Of a stretch of DNA of 64,000 nucleotides, positions 10,778 through 23,514 are shown piece by piece (positions within the stretch are counted from its first letter, which is position 1; each line of letters starts with the position of its first letter). The position numbers were made by a program, and so were the translations under genes. The stretch is from Diabrotica undecimpunctata (Eukaryota > Arthropoda > Insecta > Coleoptera > Chrysomelidae), in assembly GCF_040954645.1 (NCBI RefSeq), contig NC_092805.1, positions 19,742,741 to 19,806,740 on the forward strand. The letters run 5' to 3'. Below the pieces are notes generated by a model. The model saw only the letters and a list, made by a program, of their open reading frames with translations, made no database searches and was not told the origin of the DNA.

Positions 10778-13700
10778 CTGAAAAATAAGAAACCATGTTG
10801 TTATTATCAATTTATGATATTTTTATTATGATAATATTTAAAACGGTTCAAAAAAATCTCGTTAGTATTTTAAATTTTATAGTTAACTCATTTTAATCGA
10901 ATGTTCCTCTTTCCTTTCTTGTGACAACTTGTTAGTTGAGGAGCAGCTAGGATAGTGTGAGGGATAAGGTTCTTTGCTGATTTTACCTTATCTCTGACTC
11001 AAAACTTAACTCAGAACTATGTTCAATTTAATATTTACCGTTTCTATAAACGTCTTTGCCTTATGATGTGATCGTCAACTTTAATACGCATGTGTAAGCA
11101 AGGCTACACTTGAATTGTTTGCAATTAGGCAAACGAAGGTATTTGTTTAAACATTTCCAGTTACACAATAACGCAATGTAAAATATGATTCAGATTATTT
11201 ACTAATTTTAATATACTAGCAACAATATCACAAGGTCACTAGGTAGAATTTCCGCTTATTGCAAATATTTTTTAACCTCCTTTCCTATAGTGAATAAGAT
11301 GATAATTTTGGAATTGAAAGGTTAATATAAAATGTCTTTGCACTTTGAGGATTCTTACATTCCAAGTAACGATAAAACGTCATTCTCCGGTTTCTCATAT
11401 TGGTAACAATGTCTTAAAAATCTTAATATAACTTATGATTGTGTCTTCCACAAAATTCTTCATTTTTCTTTAATCGGCCCTAAGATTTTTTTAAAAATTT
11501 TGCCATCTTTTATATCTTTCCTATAATTTTTTTTTCTTGTTTGTTAGACTTACTTCTTCGGTAACGATATATCCTGTTAAAGTTGGAGCTAGAATACCAG
11601 AAATAGTTCCAAATGTATGTGCTATACCTCCTATAATACTTCCATATCTTTGACTAAGATCTAGAGGATTAACCCTAAAAAAATAATTAGTTTCTTAAAA
11701 AATACGATATTTAGTAAATTGCTTAGATTAAAAATACTTGAGGTGCAAAATATTAGCTATTTACAAGCTCAAGTAGCTATTTAAGAGTAATAAACTAGTA
11801 ATGTAAAGAAATAGAACAATATTTAAAAGAAAAAATATAAAAACTAATTTTTACTAAAATTTGACAGTACTTATATACAAGAAATAGTACCTCTCGAACA
11901 ATATTTTTAAAAGATATACCACACTGGACAACTTAAAAGAAACCTATCTCGACAGTAAAAGAAAAAACGTGAGTCTTAATATAAAACTTTTACCAATTCT
12001 TTCCCTCCTTCTATCTTAAGTCTTGACCACCTGAAGGGAGTGTAGTGGTATTTATATCGTATATGGTTCGCCTGCATAGTCTCTGGCAACTTCTATTATA
12101 TCGTGCGTAGGTCTTTTACGACTTTAGTAATTTGTTTAATTTATTTTGTTGAAGATCTTTCTCGTGCTCTTCTGCTTTCTACATACTTGAATGATGATTT
12201 TCTCCATATTGTATATATGACCTAAAGACGTCCAAGTGATCTTTAGTTCTCTTAGAATATAATTATTTATTCTATTGTTGGTCCATGGAATTCACAACTT
12301 TATACAAATTATTTTACTAACTATTAGAAGAAGCCCATTTCAGTGACGTCATTCTCCTTTTTGATTGCCTTATTGTCCATGATTCGCATCCATATGTCTA
12401 CTGAAAATATTAAGGAGTTAGCCAACCTTATTTTTAGAGTTTTTGAAATATTGGGGTCCACATAGCGATCTTGGCTACATCACATCTACGTTTGATCTAC
12501 TGCTGGACTCTCAGAACTTAAAAAGTCTATAGGTTACTAAAAATACAGAATTCGATCCTTTGTTTAAGGTGTATGATATTATTTATTGATTCTATGTGCA
12601 GATAGGTCCAATTTATCATATATACTGTGACAAAAGCTAACGATTCTGACAGTCTCTTCTTTGTTCACAACTCTTTACTTTTGGAGACTTTAGTAAGAAA
12701 GAAGAAATCTTATATCAATACAAGTTTATCAGCCCAAATGTTATACAATAGACACAGCCATATTTTGTGCAGCTGAACTCTTCACAAAGATTAGTCTACA
12801 CATACAATCTTAATTACCAGTAGGCAAGAAGAAAGCTTAACATAACTTGTATGTGGTAAAAGCCTTTGGAACATTGTTTTTAACCAACATACTTGAAAGT
12901 GAAATTAAATAGAACATTTTATTTTAAAAGACACTGTAACGACACATCGGTCCCGAAGGTGGATGAACCAATATCTTGGTTAATGGAATAAGGATGCAGA
13001 AGGCAGGGGGAAACCACTACATTAATAATTCCCATGGATATCCCTAGTACACTCATTATAGTTTTATAAACTAATAACGGCGTTACTGATCATGGCCCTC
13101 GGAAGCCAAGATCTGGCATTGGAAAAGAAAACAATGACTTTTAGGTCGTCAATCAGCGAATTCCTTGTCAAAAGAACGTACACAGAAATGCACAATGTTA
13201 TTCAAGAAATGAACAGGTTGAATATCGATGTACTGTGTATCAGTGAAGCCAGGTGACCCAACTCAGGTTGTTTTTCAACAGACAAAGCCACAATATATTA
13301 TTCCGGTAGCAAGAATAACCAACACCTACGGCGAAGGCCGACAAAGAAAAAGTGGAATTATTTTACCGGAATATCGAAGAGGCACTGGCAATAAAGAAAA
13401 CAAGAGAAATCACGATAGTCCTAGGTGATCTCAATGCAAAGATTGGAGAGGGACAAAGCGGAAGGGGTATAGGAAACTATGGTCTGGGAAATCAAAAAGA
13501 AGAATAGACACAAGAAAACTTAAAGAACCTAACGAAAAGAATGCCTCCAACATAAACTGCATGTGAACTGCAGCAAAATTTAACAAAAACACCAATGATA
13601 TTGAAGAGTACTGGGATCGACTAAAACATTGTCTACTGGAACCCTGTAAAGAAATACTTACATTCAGGAGATCAAAATAATCAGAATAGAAAAGGCTAGA

Positions 13701-16700
13701 GCAAATTTCAACAAAATGAGTTTTAAAACTGGAACTAAATTTAGGTTAGCGAGGTGCTATGTTTTTTCGACTTTGTTTTATAAAATGGAATCTTGGACCT
13801 TGAATGCGACATCAATGAAAAAACTGGAATCATTCGAGCTGTGGGTGTATAGAAGAATTCTGAAAATATCGTGGACAGAACACGTCACAAACAAAGAGGT
13901 TCTGAGAAGGATGAATAAAAGAATAGAAATTTTAAATACAATTAAATCAAGAAAATTGGAATATCTCGGACATATTACACGTGGAGAGAAATATACCCTG
14001 CTCCAACTGATTACGCAGGGAAAGATCCAAGTAAAGAGAAGCATAGAGAGCCGTAGAATGTCATTGCTGTGCAACACGAGAGAGTGGTACAAATGTACAT
14101 CAAATGAACTTTTCAGAGCAGCCGTCTCAAAAGTCCGAATAGCTATGATGATTGCCGACCTCCGCCGCGGAGATGGCACTTGAAGAAGAAGTTTAAGTAA
14201 CGACACAAAATCAAAAATACCTTTGAGAAATAATATAATTTGCAACCTAATTAGCGCAAATTGAAGAGATCAATGATTTCTCCTATAAACCTCAGTAATG
14301 ACGCATTATTTATGTGTGGCAACATACTCAGCTTCAGTATGATTCCTATGTGCACATATATATCTGAAAAGTCTATAAATAACTCGGTTAGACTAATATT
14401 GGGATGACTAGAATCCATTTGTAAATAAAATTTACAGCTTCAGCATATTTGGAAAAAATCTTATCGAAGGTGTAAAGAAAGAAGCAGACAAGAGACTCAA
14501 AATACTTACTGTTCGGTCTGTTAAGACAACTCTTAAGTTAGATGTTTAAGATAATTAATTAAAACACTGACTAGAATAATCGCAAAATTTGAAAGGAGTG
14601 CTCACCAGTTGATGCCTAGAGAAAAGTTGTCAGCAAAATATGAATTACAGTATCCTACCTGGAGAACTCTAAACAGATTAAAAATAGGAACAACGTAATG
14701 TGAAGTTATACAGACAATAACAGATTGTTACCGGGGAGGTACAAGAACACCATCATCGCTTTAATTGCCTGAATCTGGAAAAAGTTTGCGCGTTATTAGG
14801 TCTCCCCCTGGCCAAGAAAAGAGCCATCCGTATGGCGAAGTGTTAAAAAAAGTAATTTGGTAGCTTCGGTTTGAAAATAAAATTATAAGTTGGTCATATT
14901 ATGTAACTAGTAATAATTATATTTAATAAACTTACGTAAAAACAGCCATCGGCAAACCGCCCAAACCTACAGCCATAATAAGGCAGAAATTGCTGCCAAA
15001 GATGGATAACCAATGGACGACGAGCACCATAAAAATGCACTGGACCAGCAGTCCTCCAACGACTAGAATCTTTCTCACATTGGTAGTAGTAATAACTTGC
15101 TTTCCTTCGATATAATCCGAGAACCGTCCAGTGAGCTGAATTATCACAGACATAGCCAAATATGGCATAGCTGATACAAATCCTGCGTCTTTGAGATCAT
15201 AATTTAGACAATCTAAAAAATAAATTATAAGAATATTTTAAAATACTATATTTTAGTGTAGTGTGTTTTAAAATGATTAAAATTAGCTTCGTACCAAGAA
15301 ATTTAATATCAAATCTATGGAAAAAATCCATTAAACACTTGATTTTCACCTTCTGTAAGATAACGTTGCATCTGTTATATAAGTTGTAAGTTATTTTGAT
15401 ACTTTTGAAAATAGCAAAATCTCTTTAGTTGACTAGATTTATTATTTTTAAGCCCTTTTTTTTGCGGTGTTACTTTTTTTTATGTCATCGATTCGGGTAT
15501 CCATTTGAGATAGATCGATGACAAACCCTGAAGGTGTAGGTGTATGAACCTAAAGGTGGCAATTATCAAGAAGAAAGAAGTTAAAAAAGAAAATTGTAAT
15601 ATTGTATCCAGTCGTCAAGAAAAACCATTTTTAAGGCTAATGCATCTATAATCTCAGAACGTAAATTGTGGCTTTGTAAGAAGTAACGAACTATTAAGTG
15701 CTTTAAAGATGTATAAAGTAACTTCATTACCGCCTGTACTAATTATTCGAGAATTTATGTTAAGATCTCCAAATGTCAATATTACTTGACAGAGAGGAAA
15801 CCTAGAAGCTACTCCGTGCAACCAGCTATAACACTAACGAGGCTCTGACGACCGAGTATGGGAGTAAAAACTCTATTACAGTAAAATATCTGTCAAACGA
15901 GGAATTAGGAAAATGTAATTCTCAATACCCTATTGACCCGCACTGAACAGCATGGTAGGTGTATGGCTATAAAAAAAAACATAAAAAATACATTAATAGA
16001 AAGAATAAAAAATGGCCCTCAATCTCGGACAGCTCAGAAATTTCTGACTTTAATCGCGGCCAAACCAGACCACGACAGGAAGGTGCGATCAATCTCCTGA
16101 GAAGACTGCGCTAGAAATAAAGATGACCATTTCAAATAGGTTTTTCGTACGAACTTTGTTATCCAATCAGAAGCTCCTAAAACTTGATAAAGGAATAAAA
16201 AAATTAAATTGGACGACAAAGGTCTAAGACAAGTCAGAAGAAGAGGAAAAAACTAACAGATCCTAAAATCAGATTACATGTTACATTACAGAGAACATGA
16301 AACCATTTCAGAAGATGTTATAGGCTTTTTGGTTTACAAAAGATATTCAAAAAATATACAAGACATAAAAATTATAAGCCCAAAGAGCCTTATAGAGAAA
16401 AGTATGAAGTACATATAAACCTCTTGCCCTAATATTTGTATATTATGAGAAACCGTTTGATACACTCCACCAACATAAGATGCTTAAAAGTGTAGCAGCC
16501 TGTAGAATAGACCACCGATATACTACAATTATCAAACATATCAATGAAAAAGCTATAGCAAGTATTAGACTTCATGAAGATACTAAAAAATATTGAATTG
16601 AAAGAGGAGTACATCAAGAAGAGACTAACTTCTCCAAATTATTAATCGCAGAAAATGAAAATATATGCAAACAAATAAATTGGAAAGACAGAAATACCAA

Positions 16701-19700
16701 TGGTGAAATGCTATTGAATTTGAGATTCGCCGATGAAATAGTCCTAATAGAACGCCCTATCGATGGGAGCGGAATCGGATTTGAATCTGGCCCGGCTCTT
16801 GGCTTTCATGCATAAGTCTTTCTTGCTACCATCTCTATCTGCTTTTACGGTCAAGCAGCGCTAAGGGCTTTAGAAGCCCTAGTCAGCTCTTAGCTGGTTT
16901 TTGAGCGCAAGAAAGCACTTCTGATATTGCCCTGACCAACAGGATTAATTTAGTATGAGTACTGGGACACACAGACGTGGAAGGGAACGAACGGGCTGAC
17001 GCCCTGGCAAGATAGGACCTATCCACTCTGTCTGTAGGACCCGAACCTGTGATTGAAGTGCCCTTCAGTACTGGTCGGGGTAGTCCCGAAGAGCTTCTTC
17101 TGCGGAGGTTCCAGGACTTCTGCGCCGGTTGTGAAGGTATAAGACAGGCCAGGCTCCACATAGTGAGGCCATTCAAACGGCTTACAGCACCACTTCTCCT
17201 TCTAGACTGTGGAAGATGTCTAGTGGTCAGTATGCTTACCGGTTACTGTAGACTCAGGCGGTACCTTCATTGGCTTGGATTGGCGGATGGTCCACGGTGA
17301 CGTCTTTGTGATGGGGAGGAGGAAACCTCTTCACATGTCCTCTGAAAGTGCATGCGTCTGGTCTATTAAAGGTGGCAGATCCTAGGTTGGGCCTTTATGC
17401 AACCAAGCCACATGCGAGAGTTACCCTTAAAGAGGTTTGGATTTGTAGATTTCTATGAGGCCACAAGGTTACTAAAGGATTAGATGCTCGGAACAACAGG
17501 AAGAGCTGAGATTTGGAGTCCCTGCTGATTATAGCAGATATGGGAGCCCAGAACAGCCTGGGCAGCAGAAATGCCGAAGAGCACGTCCTTGTGGGCCTAG
17601 TCCGTATGATAGGGTGATATAGTGGACCCGTTTGAGGAGGTATAAGTGTCCGAAGGGTTCACAAATGGGCCCTGCATCGATCTACCATAACGATAACCGT
17701 AACTCCATATCGATAATCTAATGAAAATACTGAAGAAATTACATGAAGTTTTGCGACAAGCATCATCATCAATGGCGTTACAACTCTTCGTGAATCTTTA
17801 CGGCGTTTACTATTGCGTTTAATAATTTTCGGTCCTGTGCCACTATTTCTCATTGTTTCACTATAATTTTTTTTTAGATCATCTCTGACTGCACCTTTCC
17901 ACCTTTTTTTATGCCGTAGTACAATAATTTTTTAGGTGTTCGCAATACGAAAGCTTAAAAATAATCGCTCAAAAACATAATTAATGACAAACTTGCTTCA
18001 CAGCGAAAGTATTGACATTAATCTTAAACGAAAGATTTTCAATCAATGTAACCTCCCTGTGCTCATATAGGGTGCAGAAACTCTAACCCAGACAAAGACT
18101 TTCTTAGGTAAAGATTGTTAGATTGCCTTACATACATATAACATAGAAAAAATTTCTCTGGAAGAGATTTATTTTCAATATTTCCATTTCGAGTTTTTGT
18201 TCTCGAATTTTACCGCCATCGTAGATAACACGTGGGTAAGCTGCCACATAAGTGGAACAATATACATATTGGTCTTGACAGTCATTGTGTTTAATTAGAT
18301 TGAATTAGATATTGACCAATATATTCAATGTAAAAAAAATTAAGGAAATTAAAATAAACTTACATTTAACGAACTGTGGCAAATGACTTAACAGAGCAAA
18401 GAAACCCCACGCCTTACACGCCACTGATATGGTCAATGCCCATACTGGTACGGACGTTAAGATGCACCACCAAGGAATTACAAATTTTTCTTTTGTCGAA
18501 TTTTCTTCTCCATTTTGTGTGATATAAAGTAACTCCGACTGTGAGATACGCGAGTCTTGAGCTGGTGAGTTTGATGTAAGCGTAAGCCAAAGAATCGTCC
18601 ATAAACATCCAAAAAGTCCTAAAAAATAGTAATAAAATTAAGTGTATAGAGTTTTAGTCTGTTTATTTCAAAATTATAGATCAAGAAATGAATTTATGTA
18701 GCTGTTTTGCGCAGTTACTACGCAACACTAAGAAATATTTGAATTTATATGAGTTTGTCATATGAAACAGAAATGGGTTCTCACAAAGTTTAAATTGCGG
18801 TGTTAGAAATATACTAATTTGCTTTCTGGATTACCGCATAAATAATTGAGAGAGATTTTTTGTATTGTACTGTGAACGGACAACACGATAAAATGCAATT
18901 TGGGCAAAATCGAAGTTATGGCACTGTGTGATCATAGAATTGTGTTTCTTAGCGATGTCAGAAAGCGAGAAGCGAACAAGAGTTGTTGTTACGTGACATT
19001 TAAGGCTTGGGGGGCTGCTGAATAGGTAATAAGTGCTATAGGATATTCAGACGGAGTTGATTTATAATTGAGAACATTTTAATAATTTCTCTAGTTAGGT
19101 GAATGACATACCTGTTGTTGGGACTTCTTACAATAGTATCAAAAAAGTGATTATTATCTGTCTCGCCGCGCAGCTTTGTGTCACTATTTTTATAGCACGT
19201 TTCTAGCAAGTTTATAATGTAGATTTTTTGGTAATTTTAGTTAAAACATAAGATAACTGAAATTTAGATAAGTAACAGACATATAAACATATATATTTCA
19301 GTCAAAAAACGTATTTAATTTGGAATTAAATAAGTCGGCGTTTTTATCCTTCGTTAGGTAACACTTCTGGTCTGATTGAACAATTAAAAAAATAGTTTTA
19401 ACTTGATGTATTGTACGTATTTTTAAAAATGAAAATTACCAAATGCATAAAAAACACTTTCCCATCCTAAGTAAGCTGCCAACATTGATGATATTGGTAA
19501 ACAAGCCAGGGTTCCAGCATAACATCCAGAAAACCCGATAGTTACCAATCGGCCCTTTTCTAAAGACGGAGCCCATTTTGCAAAAACCTCGTTGGCGCAA
19601 GGAAAAAGCATTCCCTAAAAGAAAAAATAACATGTCATCGAAAAAAAAAGGAGCAGATTTAATTCTTAAATGCTGATGGTTGGCATTTTAGCGATTTTGT

Positions 19701-22700
19701 AAATCATACATGTTATCGTGACCTAAATGACCAATGGGAAGAAAGCTCACGTGGTCGATAAGCCCGGCCCATTAGAAAGAGATGCAGGTACTAATTGGGA
19801 GAACGGCTCTGTATTGCAACAGTCAGTCTATGATTAAAACAATTCGAATAATAAGCTAGGTTATGTAAATGTCAGTTTATGCCATTCGCATATAATGCAA
19901 ATAAATTAACCTCTGAAATACAGACCCGTTCCCCCAGAGAAAACTAACGAAAAGCAGTCCCTGTATATTTTTCTAATAGTCCGTGTTCCTTCCCATTCCA
20001 CATGACCTTCCCATTGGCTATTTAGGTCATGTACCTCATATTTTATTTGAATTATTTAATATTTATTACTGTAGAAACAAGTAATAAAATGGAACATAAA
20101 TATTTAGCAAAAGGTGTTTACCTCAAAAATGCCTTGTAGGACCCTGACTGCTAATAAGGCATACACATTCACCCTTGACAGCAAAGGAGTAAGCAGATTT
20201 AAGATTGAAACACCACCAATTCCTACTGCAAAAACAGGTTTGCCTCCAAATTGAGTGGATAAATAACCGCCTATCACCTGGGTAAGGAGGTATCCATAGT
20301 AAAATGAACTGAGAATGTGGCCTTGGATTGCTGTATCCCAATCAAAGTCTCTTTGCTACAAAAATAGGAAATAATAATATTTGTTAGGATCTAGGCGAAA
20401 ATAATTCCGTTAATTGTGTTATTATTTATATAAAGAGTTATAGAAATCGTAAAATGGGAGCACATAAGTCATCCATCTGTTCCATCGCATATTACAGTAG
20501 ATTCAACCAACTTATTCTCTAAACTCGACTCTAAACTCAACCTCTAAATGATTAATAGGATATGCAGACAACCTTTCGTTGTCGTAAAAGGCACAGTAAA
20601 CTGCACTGGTGTTCTCCATAATCTTTTTAATTACTTACTATGTTTAGAATATTTTTGCCTGTATTATCAGTATAATAATACATAACAATATCATAATAAT
20701 GAATGTATAAATAGCATGTTAACCTGCTGTACAATTATTTTGTAAATAACATTATAATAGTGTACTTACTGATTATTTAAATTTATAAATCATCATCATC
20801 GTCACTAAATTCACTACCGCTATCATTATGTAAATTTGTAATCACTACATTTTCCCGGATCCACCACTCTTCTATTAATTTCTCTCATTTATTTACAGTG
20901 TTTGCCCAGATTTCTGGAGTTGCAGTTTTAAGAGCTTCTTGCCACATTTCCCTAACTGCATCGTCACTGCATCCACTGCATCCAACGTGATTATCATAAT
21001 ACGTTTTACATATAGCCCAGATGTGTTCGATGGGATTACACTGGCAATAATACGGCGGAACCGTAGTACTTGATGTCCATAACTTGATACAATTTGATCA
21101 ACTATAAACTGTTGGTTTTTCATTACGTTTCGAGATTTCCAGTAACTCAGATTTGAAGGCGTATTCCGGAAAGAATATTTTTAACTAAAAAACATTAGTG
21201 CGAAGTATTATGACATATGGGGCCGAAAATTGGATCATAAACAAGAAAAACAGCAGTAAGATAATAGCAACAGAGATGGAATGCCTGCGAAGATGCTGCA
21301 GAGTAACAAGAATGGATAGGAGAAGTAATGACGAAATAAAGCAAAGAACATCAATAGAAACAGACATACTAACATATATAGAACAAAAAAGACTAAAGTG
21401 GTATGGACATGTAAGAAGAGCTAGCGACAGCAGATGGATAAAAAGAATAACCGAATGGAGCCCCATAGGAAGGAGGAAAAGAGGACGACCCCGAAAATCC
21501 TGGAGGAACGAAGTAGACGACGCCATGAGCAAGAGAGGACTAAACGATGGAGAATGGAACAACAGAGAGAGATGGAAACGGTTGAGCGAGGGAAGGCAGT
21601 GAATACTGTAGAATCCCTAAATATATATATAATATTTTTAACTAACCAATTTTTTATGCTCGGAACGTTCCACGACTGTTTTGGTTGTTTCTCCAAAATC
21701 TTCGAATGGTAAGGTACACTATCTAACGCTATAACTGATGGTTCACTTAGACTACGTAACAGTTTCTCCTCAAGCCATTTAACAAACATATCTTCTCTCT
21801 AACATTCATATTTTTATGGTAATCAGCAGATTATGAAAAGAAAATCAAATCTGCGTTTTCTATAAAGCCTTCTTTACCTTATGCATGAAGAATTGTATGT
21901 CTTTTGCCTTTGCTATCTGTGTGTTTTATTGATTTCATGCTGTCGTCTTGCCAAATTCTTTTATTTCCACCCTTTGCAAATATTCATGTCTCCAGTGGCG
22001 CACCCGGGGGGTGTGTTTGGGTGGTTAAACCCCCCCCCCCCCAGGGCACTATTCCGACACTGTTACACAATTTTTTTAAGGACTCAAAATGGAGGTAGCA
22101 TAAAAAAATTTCGGTGTCCAACCAAACCCTCCCCCCCACAGGAAAATTCTGGGTGCGCTACTGCATGTCTCATCTAAGTATACAAATGTTGCATTTTCAG
22201 ATTCAAGTCTAGTATATTTTGTCAAAAGTTCTACTCCTTTCGCATTCTTCTTCTTTGAGTGCCTCTCCTATCGGAGGTTGTATATTATTAGGGCGATTCT
22301 AATTTTATTTACTGCTGTTTTGAATAATTCGTTAGTGGTACAGCCAAACCACTCTCTTAAATTTCTCATCCAGGACATTCTTCTACGGCCTGGATTTCTG
22401 CGTCCTATTATCCATTATTTTGTAGGAATGTGTACTTTTGTCCTCTCATCACGTTGCCTATATATTCAAGTCTTCTCTTTTTTATATCCAGTATAACTTC
22501 TGGAACGTTATTTATTCTACGTATTACCTCTTCAAATGTAATTTTATCTACCCAACTTATTTTTAGTATACGGCGGTAGCACCACATCTCAAAAACCTTA
22601 AAAGCATAAAAGTAATCTATTATTTCCTTTTTTGAATTTAAATTCTAAAGCTCTTAACACTTTCCAAAGGCTAGTCCTCTTAATTTCAGGAATTTGTCGT

Positions 22701-23449
22701 TCTCTTACTTTGGCCAGTACAGTATCTAAACTGTCATCTTGATTGTTTTTACGAATTCGATACAAAATATTGCGAATTTTAAATTTTTCTCCATCAGGTA
22801 AGTCAATGATTCTAGAGTTGTTTTCTTGTCTTCGTGATACTCAGTCACAGTAAGATCTTCTTGAGAATCTCTGATAGCCTTCATTACAGTTTGTAGCTTA
22901 CTTTCACTTATCCCGAGTGCGTCACAAAAGTTTAGAAATGGCTGGAAACCGTACATAAACAAATTAAAATGTTGCCCACAATTATTTTATTTTTAGTACA
23001 AATACGACGAGAACCAGCTTTTTTTTAGAGTTCCCTGTTCATTTCTGAATGTCGGCAACAATTGTAACAAATTTTCCTTTATCCTATGTAGCTCTCAATA
23101 AGGATTGAGTATCGAGCCCCCTTCTCTCCACGATGTTTTTTAACCATGAACATTTTCTCCTACCTGGATCTCCGCTTTCTTTAATTATTCTCTACATCAA
23201 CAACCTCAAGAGCTCATAATATCTTCCTCCGTACACATATCCTAGATAACTGGTTTTGAGATTCTTGATAATATTAAGATAGATATAAGAAGTTCTCTGT
23301 TTTGACCCATTTTATGCAATACTGCCTCGTTAGTGACATCAGTCCTTGGTATTTTCAGGAATCTTCTTAACACCAACATCTCGAAGGCATTCAACGTTCT
23401 CCTAGCATGTAGGTTCACTTTCCAAGCAACTGTCCCATATAAGGGAATA

Positions 23450-23514
<65 letters not shown>

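Larger units (their letters stand above)
11675..14935. other. Gene 1 intron filled with LINE debris
   Basis: 3.26-kb intron; the equivalent intron of gene 2 is only 53 bp. It holds at least three LINE relics (described separately). The remaining stretches, about 11700-12000, 12540-13080 and 14200-14440, are AT-rich without recognised content. Confidence 0.7.
15213..18363. other. Gene 1 intron with LINE debris
   Basis: About 3.15 kb. 15230-16350 shows no recognised feature; it is AT-rich. 16355-17690 holds two LINE fragments. 17690-18360 shows nothing recognised. Confidence 0.6.
20765..23060 (-). pseudogene. Second DD82E-type IS630-Tc1-mariner element, cut by three insertions
   Basis: Minus-strand transposase relic homologous block by block to that at 5709-7049. 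N-terminal part (22962-22610): LGISESKLQTVMKAIR, then SLDTVLAKVRE and RTSLWKVLRALEF. After an insertion: FVYLDETC (near 22175). After another: IWQDDSMKS, KGKRHTILHA, GFIENADL (21990-21850). Then KWLEEKLL, VIALDSVPYHSKILEKQ and SIKNWLVKN (21789-21645). After a third insertion: LPPYYCQCNPIEHIWA (near 21060) and an acidic tail at 20790. All three catalytic acids are recognisable. Frames are broken by stops as well as insertions. Termini were not identified. Confidence 0.75.

Noticed and set aside
16034..16219. 61-codon minus-strand frame
   Set aside because: No recognised motif, no splice context, intronic.
21881..22177. Proline-rich open frames
   Set aside because: They cross the C/G-rich hAT MITE and a transposase relic in the wrong strand.
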